A DNA stretch of 64,000 nucleotides, taken from positions 1 through 64,000 of IMG/VR virus record IMGVR_UViG_3300028874_000010; one strand, given 5' to 3'. Below are positions 25,022 through 33,621 of this stretch, piece after piece. The notes beneath the pieces were generated by a model that worked only from the letters and a program-made list of their open reading frames with translations, searched no databases and was not told the origin of the DNA. Position 1 is the stretch's first letter; each line of letters begins with the position of its first letter. The stretch comes from a virus. A program made the translations under genes and the position numbers.

Positions 25022-25357
25022 TTAACACAAATCAGCTTTCTTCCACGGAAGTTTGATCCCGTCAAAAAATTGATTTAGGAGACTTGGTTGGAAAAATGCT
25101 ATGAAAGGGGCAATTGTACCAAGCAAAATAGCCCTTCCTAAAAGGATACCTTTGAAAACAGGATGTTCTTTAAACTGATATGATGTATCATCTGCCAAAA
25201 CATCATTATGAAATTTGTTAATTACGTAGGTCCAACGCATTACGATCAAACCATATGCACCTACAGCAATTCCTAACCCCGGACTAAAAGAAAACATGTG
25301 TACTCCAGCTGCCAAATGGTTTAAGAAACCGGCTATTATTTTTACAGTTAAGTTCAC
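25022..25357 (-). CDS. Membrane protein, unknown
   Basis: A 111-residue protein with two or three hydrophobic segments (about 5-20, 26-46, 72-95) and a short charged C-terminus. No family recognised. Transcribed from the promoter at 25446-25476. Confidence 0.55.
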   Translation of the reverse strand: MNLTVKIIAGFLNHLAAGVHMFSFSPGLGIAVGAYGLIVMRWTYVINKFHNDVLADDTSYQFKEHPVFKGILLGRAILLGTIAPFIAFFQPSLLNQFFDGIKLPWKKADLC

Positions 25358-25445
25358 TAACTGTTATCTAACTGTCGGGTACATTACACTCCTATAAGTA
25401 GTCATCCTCTGCCAAAGCATAGTCATTTCCCACTCATTGAAATTG

Positions 25446-25476
25446 ATTATACCAATTCTACAAAACAAGTTGTAAA
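25446..25476 (-). promoter_or_regulatory. Sigma70-like promoter with extended -10
   Basis: The minus strand has TGGTATAAT (-10 at 25446-25451) with TTTACA (25471-25476) 19 bases upstream. It points to the membrane protein gene starting at 25357. Confidence 0.5.
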
Positions 25477-25547
25477 AATTTTATTGCGGATAAGATTAAC
25501 GTTATCCCATAAGCTATTGTTTTTAAACGGTATTTTATTTCTTTAAA

Positions 25548-25577
25548 AATAAAGTGTCTTTTTAACGACACTTTATT
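25548..25577 (-). terminator. Terminator at the end of the hypermodification operon
   Basis: The arms AATAAAGTGTC/GACACTTTATT (11 bp, 8-base loop) are followed by a T-run on the minus strand. It closes the long operon ending with the gene at 25667. The remaining 25358-25666 gap holds only the promoter at 25446 and AT-rich sequence. Confidence 0.65.
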
Positions 25578-25666
25578 TGAACTATTTTTACAATCAGGTA
25601 TACAAAGTAGTATCACCATACCAATTCTATTTGTAATCTTTGTAATTATTAAAGATAATTATTTTA

Positions 25667-26341
25667 TTAAAGATATTTTTTTTGTTTTAATTGCATAAGA
25701 TACAAATAAAAATTTTTGGTGGAGGCACATTTTAATATTCTGTGATTGGCTTCAGGTGTAATATATACAAGTTTAGCTTCTTTGCAATCTTTGTATTGAT
25801 TGAAGGCAAACCCTATAGTTTTACTTCTGCCTGGTAAATCTCCATTAGGAAAACTATTCTCTAGCATCCTTTTAATATGATTTTTAAATGTCGGGTGATC
25901 AAATGGAAATTCAATGATAAACATTAATACCCCATTGATATAAGCACTGATCAGCATTTTGACTTCAACATCAAGATACCGTTGGTATGCTTTATATGTA
26001 AATAAACTAAAAATTCCTCGTCCATCGATTGGATTATCAATGAGCTCATTTTTTTTAATTATTTGACCTGTACAAACTTTATGTATTAATTCTTTATTGA
26101 TTATCTTTGATGAACTTTTTACTTCACAATATTTGTCCCTGACCTCGTCTCTCCCGTCAAACCCAAACCGGGCAGGCTCATGAATATATCCACTAGTAAT
26201 TACTGTATGAATTTCTGGCCATTCAAAATCTTTAATCGCGATCCTTTCAGTTTTCTTTTTATCTATGTCTACTAAATCGGGATCTGATAATATTGTGTGG
26301 AGTGAAAAATTATTCAGATAACTGAAAATTTCAAGCTCCAT
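25667..26341 (-). CDS. Hypothetical protein, possible PD-(D/E)xK nuclease
   Basis: A 224-residue protein. FGFDGRDEVRDKYCEVKSSS (Asp62, Glu73, Lys75) fits the D...ExK metal site of restriction-like nucleases. The N-terminal GYIHEPARFG and the later part match no known family. It ends the operon and has its own AT-rich leader. A nuclease role is an inference from one motif. Confidence 0.4.
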   Translation of the reverse strand: MELEIFSYLNNFSLHTILSDPDLVDIDKKKTERIAIKDFEWPEIHTVITSGYIHEPARFGFDGRDEVRDKYCEVKSSSKIINKELIHKVCTGQIIKKNELIDNPIDGRGIFSLFTYKAYQRYLDVEVKMLISAYINGVLMFIIEFPFDHPTFKNHIKRMLENSFPNGDLPGRSKTIGFAFNQYKDCKEAKLVYITPEANHRILKCASTKNFYLYLMQLKQKKYL

Positions 26342-26397
26342 CTATCTTCCTCTTTTGTAATTGTTATTATAGAGGTTATTATGTGACTTAATTGTTA

Positions 26398-26790
26398 TTA
26401 AAGAGTTATTCCTGGACTGAAAGTAGTCATAACTATATCTAACCCTTTCTTGCCAGCATATTCAATCATATGTCTTGTACCACGGCTTTGACTATCCCAA
26501 AACACTACTAGGATATCACCATAGTTTCCCATTTCTTGATTTCTTAAGAACCCTGCACTTTTGCCATAGGTATCCCAATCAGGAATAAATCTCTTAATAG
26601 CAATACTATTCTCTTTGGCATATCGTTCTCCTAGGCTGTCTGCACCTCTAGCTCCACCGGAGATGATTTCATCTGGCAGCCCGAAAGTCAGGATCAAGTT
26701 ATCCATTTGTTCTTGAAGCATTTTATAATGCCCTTCAGAACAGAAAGTTCTTGATCCTGCTATAATTATTTTTTTGAAATTATGTTCCAC
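26398..26790 (-). CDS. SLOG/DprA-like Rossmann protein (DUF2493 type)
   Basis: The 130-residue protein has IIAGSRTF at the first strand, ISGGARGAD, the phosphate-binding GG loop, and VFWDSQSRGTRHMIEYA. These match the YspA/DUF2493 branch of the SLOG superfamily, which binds nucleotides or nucleotide sugars. Its start overlaps the end of the dNMP kinase gene, so it probably acts with the nucleotide-modification genes or senses a nucleotide ligand. Confidence 0.7.
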   Translation of the reverse strand: MEHNFKKIIIAGSRTFCSEGHYKMLQEQMDNLILTFGLPDEIISGGARGADSLGERYAKENSIAIKRFIPDWDTYGKSAGFLRNQEMGNYGDILVVFWDSQSRGTRHMIEYAGKKGLDIVMTTFSPGITL

Positions 26791-27370
26791 TTGAGATCAT
26801 TTCATCTGAAAGTAAATCACGTCCGGTTTGAATGAAGTAGATAACCTCATCCATGACCTGCTTATAAATGGCCTCATCAACCCCAGAGATCACACCAGCG
26901 GCATTCTGGATCACTAACATATGGTTTTCTCCATACTGGTAGTACTCGCGGATGCAGGCGTTGAATGTGTCTTTAGGCATACTGATTTTGTCATCAACAA
27001 AATCATGATTGATTTCTGGCCTAGTGAATAAAACTTGCTTGACATTAAACCTGGATTTAAATTCATTCCAGTAATGGGTTGAGATCCCAGTTGTCTCACC
27101 ACGAAGAACCCGATCATAGACCAGATTAGATGTAATGAATCGGTCTAGGATATAAGTTTTACTTTGATCCAAGTAATCAAATGCGGCAAATAATAGCTCA
27201 AATGATTTTTCATCATTGATTCTAAGTAGATTGCCACTGATCGGAAGAATTTTAGGAAAATTAAGTTCAACTACTTCTTGACCGGGATGAAACGTTTGTT
27301 TGACTTTATCGATAAACGTGGATTTACCTACTGAATCCACACCATCAAAGATTAAGAATTTTGTGCGCAT
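26780..27370 (-). CDS. Deoxynucleoside monophosphate kinase (thymidylate kinase-like)
   Basis: The 196-residue P-loop kinase has GVDSVGKST (Walker A, residues 10-18), LDRFITSNLVYD as the DR(Y/F) base-binding motif of thymidylate kinases, and a lid region with arginine. In T4-like phages a dedicated dNMP kinase phosphorylates hydroxymethyl-dCMP. Its position behind the glycosyltransferase and hydroxymethylase genes suggests the same job. Its start overlaps the glycosyltransferase by 26 bases. Confidence 0.75.
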   Translation of the reverse strand: MRTKFLIFDGVDSVGKSTFIDKVKQTFHPGQEVVELNFPKILPISGNLLRINDEKSFELLFAAFDYLDQSKTYILDRFITSNLVYDRVLRGETTGISTHYWNEFKSRFNVKQVLFTRPEINHDFVDDKISMPKDTFNACIREYYQYGENHMLVIQNAAGVISGVDEAIYKQVMDEVIYFIQTGRDLLSDEMISSGT

Positions 27371-28487
27371 TTATATTATTTTTATTGTAGTGTTTGCTAA
27401 CTTCATCACCATAGTAGACAAAGTAATGGCAATAATGCTTGCCTCCTGGATAAGGATTATATACCACTTCTTCCAACATTTGCGGGATATCCTCCATTGA
27501 TTCAATCATAAATCGAGATGGAAGCAAATTACTTTTGAAAGTAATAACTTGACAAAAATAATGAAAAAATTCGATAGTACCAGGATGAAGAACCGTATCT
27601 ATGTCATCCAACATAATTACGATAGGATGTTCATTTAATTTTCTATAATATTCTTGTTTATTTAATTTAACCTTATTCACAAACGGATATTTCTTGGCCA
27701 TCTCACCCGTAAATGAATCATTTGGATCTGTAATAGTGACTTTGTATTTTGTATGCAAATTATTTTTAACTAATACATCCATTGCTTCCTGGAATTTATA
27801 AGCCGCATCCGAAATTCTAAATGGCCAAAAAATCTCAGTTGATTGATACAATGCCTCGCTTCTAAAAAAATCTAATTCGTTGTATACTTTATTAATAATC
27901 TCATCATAAAAATCCGGCATCAATTTATTATGAGCCACTTTATAATACGCATAAACTTTATCTTTTAGATGTGGCGCCACTTCAAGTACATAATCTCGCT
28001 GTCTTGGATTAATCACAGTAGTAAATAATGCTAATTCCATTGACTTAATATCTAGATCAAAAAACTGATCTATATAAGGCCTATTCAATTCTGGAAGTTT
28101 AGTGATATTAAAGTTATTGATATATGGAACACCGAATCTGTATAAGTCATATCCAGTAATGTCTGTGATTAATAAATCAAATTCTCTGAATAGTTCACTG
28201 TAAAAATAGTCTTGATTATCATTCCAGAAATTCTTACGAGTTTCAACTGCATTCTCACCATACTTAAGAAATCTGAATCGGATATTTTTTTCTTTAATCC
28301 AACTCCAGTTTTGATTAATGAACTGTTGATAATCTTCACAACGCAACGGGAGAGTGACTATGAGTTCATCAAAATCAGATGCTATGATACGAGCCATAGT
28401 CAATTGGAAGTTTCCATCCTTTAGAATAGAATACGTTCCGGTATCATATGACCGCATTGAGAATATTGGACACCATAAAACTTTCAT
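27345..28487 (-). CDS. Putative glycosyltransferase (GT-B-like), candidate DNA-base glycosyltransferase
   Basis: A 380-residue protein whose layout fits a GT-B enzyme. The Rossmann-like N-half starts VLWCPIFSMRSYDTG, a central SEALYQSTEIFWPFRISDAAYKF stretch may open the second domain, and HPGTIEFFHYFCQ near the end resembles the donor-binding acidic/His segment. No family was matched with certainty. Its place between the dCMP hydroxymethylase and dNMP kinase genes makes it the best candidate for glycosylating hydroxymethylcytosine. Confidence 0.5.
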   Translation of the reverse strand: MKVLWCPIFSMRSYDTGTYSILKDGNFQLTMARIIASDFDELIVTLPLRCEDYQQFINQNWSWIKEKNIRFRFLKYGENAVETRKNFWNDNQDYFYSELFREFDLLITDITGYDLYRFGVPYINNFNITKLPELNRPYIDQFFDLDIKSMELALFTTVINPRQRDYVLEVAPHLKDKVYAYYKVAHNKLMPDFYDEIINKVYNELDFFRSEALYQSTEIFWPFRISDAAYKFQEAMDVLVKNNLHTKYKVTITDPNDSFTGEMAKKYPFVNKVKLNKQEYYRKLNEHPIVIMLDDIDTVLHPGTIEFFHYFCQVITFKSNLLPSRFMIESMEDIPQMLEEVVYNPYPGGKHYCHYFVYYGDEVSKHYNKNNINAHKILNL

Positions 28488-28497
28488 AATTTAACCC

Positions 28498-29157
28498 TTA
28501 TTGTATTTTGATAGCATGGCCTTGTTCAATCATTTTATTTAGATCTATTTTATGGGTCAAATAGGATTCGCCATCTTCACATTTTTTATAAGCTTGAATA
28601 AACATATCAGAACGGATTATATACTTTGGTTTGACATCGAATCCACATATTTCTGTATTTTCTCTAATTCCAACAAGAACAAGAAAATCAGCAAGTAAGT
28701 GTCCTTTATTAATGAATGTAGTCAAATCTAATCCATTTTTATTTTCTGGATTATAATTGAAATAGAACACTGGGATATCGCCATCAAAATCTACTTTTTT
28801 AACTTCTAATCTATAATCATCAGTTTGTTCTATAGCATGTTGGGCTATTAAATTTTCGAATGTTGCATCAATATCATACCCATATGACAATACATCTTTT
28901 GGATTATGACGCCTTGGATTTCTTGTTGCTGATAAATTACCAGTAACAGTTTTTAATGCTGTAACTAAACCGGTTTCTGATATTACGCCATCCCAACAAT
29001 TTTTTTCAATTTGTTTATATGGCCTAGAGCTTCTCAGTTGGAGTTGTTCTGCTTGGAGTTTAACACTATCGTATAATGCTAATAATTCTTCTGCATTGAC
29101 TTGATAAATGCTAGATATATCTCTAGCTATAGTTTTTAATATTTCTACTATCGTCAT
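28498..29157 (-). CDS. Hypothetical 219-residue protein of the hypermodification operon
   Basis: Helical N-terminus, then RRHNPKDVLSYGYDIDATFENL and a beta-rich region ending with a hydrophobic helix. LEVKKVDFDGD might be part of a nuclease-like core, but the evidence is thin. It lies directly between the hydroxymethylase and glycosyltransferase genes. Confidence 0.5.
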   Translation of the reverse strand: MTIVEILKTIARDISSIYQVNAEELLALYDSVKLQAEQLQLRSSRPYKQIEKNCWDGVISETGLVTALKTVTGNLSATRNPRRHNPKDVLSYGYDIDATFENLIAQHAIEQTDDYRLEVKKVDFDGDIPVFYFNYNPENKNGLDLTTFINKGHLLADFLVLVGIRENTEICGFDVKPKYIIRSDMFIQAYKKCEDGESYLTHKIDLNKMIEQGHAIKIQ

Positions 29158-29211
29158 TTATTTTTATTTTTATTATATGAATAAGGGAACTTAACTAAGC
29201 TCCCTTTGATA

Positions 29212-30144
29212 TTACTTTTTCTTTTGTGACATATGAACTTCTTTACAATCTAAAATTTGATCGACTAGTGTTTGTTCACGATCAAAGTAATGGGCCGATA
29301 CGATGTTCTGATAGTAAGTACCAAGTGCTAATCCCGAAAAATCACCAGAATTCTTAAGTGTATTAAATAACCATTCATGCAACATGGTAAAATTGAATAC
29401 ATCATATACCAAAGTTAACACCATATTATTACTTCTCATATGAGTATACATATTCAGCTTGTTATCTCTGATTAAGAAAGTAATAGAATCAGTACATGGA
29501 TACTCTTCTTTGGTCTCTGTGCCAAGCATATTTAAATCATCTTCATTGAGAATATGAATAACGCACCGACGAGAATCTGGATCTCTTTTTAATTCTTCAA
29601 TGATATACGGCATTTGCTTATTGATACGAGGACCATATGCTGTTGAGAAATTGCTAGGCATTGCCTTAGTATCATCTTTAGGAGCATCGATAAAATCTTT
29701 TGCTTTTGGATTAGACCCAGCAACATATGAGAAATCAGTATCACCATTAATCATCCACAAGAAAAATTTCATTGCAAATTCATAATTTGTATCTCGCGCT
29801 TTATTCCAAACTAGCCGATCTCTGGGATCATAAAGCTCAAATGAAAGATTAGTAATCTCTCGAGCTCCAATTCCTCTAGGTGAAGGAGCAAATTCTGGAT
29901 TTCTTTTCAACTCTCGGAGAATGTCAATATAGATATCCTCAAAGCTATCTCCAGAGAATAGTTTCCTTTTCTGTGGTGCTGGTGTGGTTATTTTTCCGGT
30001 GCTGTAGCACATCTGACCAGACAACTTATCAACCGCGACGGCTAAGCCAGCCAATCCATCTGCACTAAATGGAATAAACGAGTTTGGAACTACTTGCGAA
30101 TAATTTGCTACTTTTTCGTAGTCTTTTATTTGTGTTTCAATCAT
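29212..30144 (-). CDS. dCMP hydroxymethylase (T4 gp42-like, thymidylate synthase superfamily)
   Basis: 310 residues, against 246 in T4 gp42. Shared blocks are DPDSRR (188-193), Cys217 in YPCTDS, FLIRDNKLN and MRSNN. Asp248 lies 31 residues after the catalytic Cys, the same spacing as Cys148 to Asp179 of gp42. In thymidylate synthase this position is Asn, and Asp is linked to dCMP preference. The enzyme would make 5-hydroxymethyl-dCMP. The N-terminal 150 residues are longer than in T4. This gene implies that the phage DNA contains modified cytosine. Confidence 0.85.
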   Translation of the reverse strand: MIETQIKDYEKVANYSQVVPNSFIPFSADGLAGLAVAVDKLSGQMCYSTGKITTPAPQKRKLFSGDSFEDIYIDILRELKRNPEFAPSPRGIGAREITNLSFELYDPRDRLVWNKARDTNYEFAMKFFLWMINGDTDFSYVAGSNPKAKDFIDAPKDDTKAMPSNFSTAYGPRINKQMPYIIEELKRDPDSRRCVIHILNEDDLNMLGTETKEEYPCTDSITFLIRDNKLNMYTHMRSNNMVLTLVYDVFNFTMLHEWLFNTLKNSGDFSGLALGTYYQNIVSAHYFDREQTLVDQILDCKEVHMSQKKK

Positions 30145-30154
30145 ATTATAATTA

Positions 30155-30694
30155 TTATGGATTTTGTTGTTTGATATACTCTGATAATTCCTGTTCTACA
30201 TCAACCCCAAAATGCGAAAAAATAGCAAATAGAATATCAGTAAAAGCATTTTTTCCACCTTCATACAGAGAAACATAATCTGCATGTTTTAATACTATTG
30301 CTGGAGCATTTGATACGGTACATCCTAATGCACATTCTTGAAAAATGGCAAAGTCATAAATATCATCGCCAATATATACCACCTTTGACATATCATAATT
30401 GTCTCGGATGTAACCGTACTTATTGATATTTTTGCATGAAATAAAACCAAGACTGAGTTGAGCCAATCGTTGCTTTGTTACTTCTAATCCGGGTCCTTGA
30501 TCGCCCGTCAAAGCAATAATATCAAAACGATCACGTAGGCAATCCCTATAAAAATCCATTGCTAATGAATCATTAACGGAAAAATGTTTTTGGCGTTTAC
30601 CTTCGGCAGTATATGTGATATTAGCCGAGGTCATGATTCCATCTACGTCAGTAATGATTTGAATCTTGTCTGTGTTATGCTGGATTTTTTTCAT
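30155..30694 (-). CDS. HAD phosphatase, KdsC-like
   Basis: The 179-residue C0-type HAD protein has the same length as KdsC. It shows ITDVDGIMT (nucleophile Asp16 and Asp18), ALTGD as motif II, and YIGDDIYD as the metal motif. KdsC removes phosphate from KDO-8-phosphate, but the C0 group also handles other sugar phosphates. It is coupled by ATGA to the fused kinase-nucleotidyltransferase gene. A KdsD-like isomerase is 5 kb upstream, suggesting arabinose-5-phosphate as substrate. Confidence 0.8.
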   Translation of the reverse strand: MKKIQHNTDKIQIITDVDGIMTSANITYTAEGKRQKHFSVNDSLAMDFYRDCLRDRFDIIALTGDQGPGLEVTKQRLAQLSLGFISCKNINKYGYIRDNYDMSKVVYIGDDIYDFAIFQECALGCTVSNAPAIVLKHADYVSLYEGGKNAFTDILFAIFSHFGVDVEQELSEYIKQQNP

Positions 30695-32292
30695 AATGTG
30701 AAATCTTTATTTACGAATTTGGTTGCTAGATATAAACCATGATAATGGGCTGCTAAGGATTTAACAGGGCTGTTCTTAATATATTGTGCTAGACCTAGCC
30801 AAATCACGGCCAGCCAATAATAATGAACCGGTTTAAAATGTTTGAGATGTGTACCTAAATCACCACCACCTAAAATATTAGGAATATCAAATTCTATTTC
30901 GGTCTCAGTGATATTTTTAATAAAGAAATTTTGTGAGTAGTTAAAATTATCATAGCCTGATAAACTATATAAAACCTTGGCATAGTCATAATCTGGCAAG
31001 CCATAGAGTTCTGTGTTTCCGAAATAGCCTCTTGGGTCAATCAATGTAACTTCTAATAGTTCATTATCAACCATCGTATTTGATAATTGTGAATCGCCAT
31101 GAATTAAATGGTATGTGTTATTTTCTGATAATGCATAATGTCCAATCAATTCATCTCTAAGTGATTTGATAATACGACGAGGATCTGGATCAATAGTATC
31201 AATTGGTAAACCATTTACTACTCTGATGTTTTTACCAAACGATTGGATCACATGTTCTATTTCGGAATATCTATCAAGAAGTTTATCATATGCTTCTTTT
31301 TTAACATCCCCGACTATTTGTGCCAGTGGAATATTTTTCTTGGTAATGCTATGGAGATTCTTAAGATTTTTAAAAAGTGAATCTAGAATAATATCTCGCT
31401 CAACGAGAAACATATCAGGAAATACTTTAAAAACTGCACATCCTTTAACCCTTTCCATGAGCATCTCGTCATTATTCAATGATGGATAAACCATAGGAAC
31501 AGAAACATGTTTATGTAACTCTGCTTCATAATGGACTTCATTATACCAGGCAATCTCGCGTTTGATAAGCTTCTTACCTTGTTCATTGAGTGCCTTCTTA
31601 TGAACAAACTTTTCGCCAATCTCTATGGAATTAAATTCTCGGCCTTCGTCTGTATTTTTCAATACCTCGAATAGTTTTTCTTTATCGCCAAAGTCAATAA
31701 TCGAATCAACTTGGTAATTTGAAAGATTTCCTTTACGAGCTAACACATCAGCAAAATCTTCACCTTCAGCATATTCATTATAAAAATTTTGAAAATTCGG
31801 AACATAATAAATTCCAAACACATCGCCGGTTGCATCATCTACTTTGACCAATGTATTATGTACGAATTTATATCTGTTTTTTTGATTGTTGACTGTGAAA
31901 ATGACCGGAGCATTATACAGGTTATTAAAAGCAGCACTGGGATCATCTAGGGTTGTGCTAGGGATTACATCACACCAAGTGAATAGAATATCATCTCCGT
32001 TGTGATCATTCCCAAGGGACGTTTCTATAGTGTGCGCAGTACCAAGAGCGGTATCAATAGTGATAATATTAAGTGTTGTTTCTTTGTCAAAATATAAATC
32101 GAAATATGCTCTAACTAATTCTTCATATTTTGGATGGATGATGATAGTGAAATCATCAGAGTAAGTTTTCCAGTATCGGATCAATTCAACAAACCCAGTT
32201 TGTTTTCCAATATTGATTAAGAATTTTGGGATGTAATTAGTGAGAGGTTGTAGCCGAGTAGCCAACCCAGCTGCAACAATGCAGATTTTCAT
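30691..32292 (-). CDS. Fused sugar nucleotidyltransferase and aminoglycoside-phosphotransferase-fold kinase
   Basis: A 533-residue bifunctional protein. Residues 1 to about 220 are a sugar-phosphate nucleotidyltransferase (AAGLATRLQPLTNYIPKFLI, the G-x-G-T-R-x9-K pattern; later WCDVIPS). Residues about 240-533 are an APH/choline-kinase-like domain with HGD (398-400), Asn405 and the DPRG metal motif (419-422). The fusion would phosphorylate a free sugar at C1 and turn it into an NDP-sugar. Similar HGD...DPRG proteins occur in capsule loci. With the phosphatase and isomerase genes it suggests an NDP-arabinose route. Confidence 0.75.
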   Translation of the reverse strand: MKICIVAAGLATRLQPLTNYIPKFLINIGKQTGFVELIRYWKTYSDDFTIIIHPKYEELVRAYFDLYFDKETTLNIITIDTALGTAHTIETSLGNDHNGDDILFTWCDVIPSTTLDDPSAAFNNLYNAPVIFTVNNQKNRYKFVHNTLVKVDDATGDVFGIYYVPNFQNFYNEYAEGEDFADVLARKGNLSNYQVDSIIDFGDKEKLFEVLKNTDEGREFNSIEIGEKFVHKKALNEQGKKLIKREIAWYNEVHYEAELHKHVSVPMVYPSLNNDEMLMERVKGCAVFKVFPDMFLVERDIILDSLFKNLKNLHSITKKNIPLAQIVGDVKKEAYDKLLDRYSEIEHVIQSFGKNIRVVNGLPIDTIDPDPRRIIKSLRDELIGHYALSENNTYHLIHGDSQLSNTMVDNELLEVTLIDPRGYFGNTELYGLPDYDYAKVLYSLSGYDNFNYSQNFFIKNITETEIEFDIPNILGGGDLGTHLKHFKPVHYYWLAVIWLGLAQYIKNSPVKSLAAHYHGLYLATKFVNKDFTL

Positions 32293-32331
32293 GTATTGCC
32301 TTTCTTATTATTTTTATTTTATATGAAGCAG

Positions 32332-32395
32332 AAACGAACATTCTCCACTTGGATATTTTAACACAAGTGGAGAATGTTCGTTTGAGTTATTTATT
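32332..32395 (-). promoter_or_regulatory. Late-box variant followed by a perfect 19-bp 5' hairpin
   Basis: AATAAATA at 32388-32395 (minus strand) is followed within a few bases by a perfect 19-bp stem (32332-32350 with 32365-32383, 14-base loop). No T-run follows, so it is not a normal terminator. It then runs through an AT-rich spacer and AAGAAAGG into the kinase-nucleotidyltransferase start. A 5'-protective stem or a processing site is likely. Confidence 0.5.
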
Positions 32396-32396
32396 A

Positions 32397-32804
32397 TTAC
32401 GAAAGACCCATGAGATCTTTTAATTTATCAATAACTTGTGTAGTCATATTGCATCGTAGTGTGACCAATGTGACTTCAGTTTCGATAATTCTACGAACCA
32501 AGCTGCGTGGTTCGAATTCGGCATGATCAACTATAACAGCCGCAGCTGTGTTCAGTATATCAATACCTTGAATAACTTCATATGTTGTGTCTTGATGTTC
32601 CAACAGATAAATTGCTGGCATTGGCAATTCAAGCAACAGCATTTTCAAAATCTTTTCATTGATTTTGGGAACCAAACCACTAATCTCTCCCGAAACCATA
32701 TTATGATTTCGTATGATTGAGGCAAGTGTAGCAGGCCTTGACCTTACATCAATAAAGTCATTTTGTATAGTGTCCTGTAGTATTTCTCGAAGATTGGTTG
32801 TCAT
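32397..32804 (-). CDS. DUF262/ParB-like fold fragment protein
   Basis: The start at ATG 32804 has a strong GGAGGA ribosome binding site. The 135-residue protein reads LLLELPMPAIYLLEHQDTTYEVIQGIDIL, the pattern of the DUF262 (GmrS/BrxU-type) N-terminal domain. The usual DGQQR motif is replaced by QGIDI, and the C-terminal nuclease part is missing. It may be a catalytically dead or decoy version acting on host modification-dependent defence. Confidence 0.45.
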   Translation of the reverse strand: MTTNLREILQDTIQNDFIDVRSRPATLASIIRNHNMVSGEISGLVPKINEKILKMLLLELPMPAIYLLEHQDTTYEVIQGIDILNTAAAVIVDHAEFEPRSLVRRIIETEVTLVTLRCNMTTQVIDKLKDLMGLS

Positions 32805-32829
32805 ATATCCTCCAGTGATCATGAAATCC

Positions 32830-32860
32830 ATTCTATCACAGAACTTTTAACTATGTAAAC
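32830..32860 (-). promoter_or_regulatory. Sigma70-like promoter (GTTTAC-19-TGATAGAAT)
   Basis: -35 GTTTAC at 32855-32860 and -10 TAGAAT at 32830-32835 with an extended TG. It lies directly before the DUF262-like gene. Confidence 0.5.
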
Positions 32861-33356
32861 TTGTTTTTAGTCTGGCACAAAAACTTGTCAGCCAGATTGT
32901 AGGATTTTCTTGAGGCTCAACATAATGAGGCAGTTTTACATTAAGTAAAATGTTATTATGTCCTGTTAAATCAAATGATACATTATCTACTACCACACCG
33001 TTGATAGTGTTACCTGGAGACAACCCAATTACCGGCTGATAATGGTTCTCTAGATTATTATCAGACTTATGGACATGTCGCAGAACCGGGACTCCAGGCT
33101 CTACACAAAACACGATCATAAATTTAATGTAATCTATATTCATTGCTTCTACTGCACGAGCAACTAAATCATTTTTTAGTTCGCTGATATGATAAACATC
33201 CCGAGCCCTAACACCTGCATCTCGGTCTTCATCATCAAAATTTACGATCGTGATGTATGATTGATTAGAAGGACTTCTAGTATTCCTCAAACCCTTGAAA
33301 TATTCATAATCTCCATAATCAAATTCTAATGGTGCATTATTTCTTATCAAAAGCAT
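32847..33356 (-). CDS. Hypothetical protein, possibly cupin/2OG-oxygenase fold
   Basis: A 169-residue beta-rich protein. MIVFCVEPGVPVLRHVHKSDN with later FDLTGHNNI and KLPHYVEP could be a degenerate double-stranded beta-helix, but a clear HxD pair is missing. Neighbour of ATP-grasp and oxygenase-like genes. Its start overlaps the 94-residue gene upstream. Confidence 0.4.
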   Translation of the reverse strand: MLLIRNNAPLEFDYGDYEYFKGLRNTRSPSNQSYITIVNFDDEDRDAGVRARDVYHISELKNDLVARAVEAMNIDYIKFMIVFCVEPGVPVLRHVHKSDNNLENHYQPVIGLSPGNTINGVVVDNVSFDLTGHNNILLNVKLPHYVEPQENPTIWLTSFCARLKTSLHS

Positions 33357-33621
33357 TTTCTATGTTCCATGTCGCTGTAATATTTCTTTTTGCTAATGTT
33401 TCACGTTTCATCAAATCTTCCCAAGCTTGTTCCAATCCATCCAAATCTTCATCTTTACAGATTTCGACGATATACATAACTTTTCCGTCATCATGAAATG
33501 ATACCGACCTATTTACATGATGTTGTTCTAAGAACTCATTGTACGTGTGCCACTGATACGACCTAAAATACATGAAGCCAGTTGTTTGTGGGTTGGTTAA
33601 TGTTCTAGTAATTAATTTCAT
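33337..33621 (-). CDS. Hypothetical 94-residue protein
   Basis: Small protein rich in Tyr/His at the N-terminal half (MYFRSYQWHTYNEFLEQHH), predicted alpha/beta. It overlaps both neighbours (20 bases and 4 bases), so it is clearly part of the operon. Confidence 0.5.
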   Translation of the reverse strand: MKLITRTLTNPQTTGFMYFRSYQWHTYNEFLEQHHVNRSVSFHDDGKVMYIVEICKDEDLDGLEQAWEDLMKRETLAKRNITATWNIENAFDKK

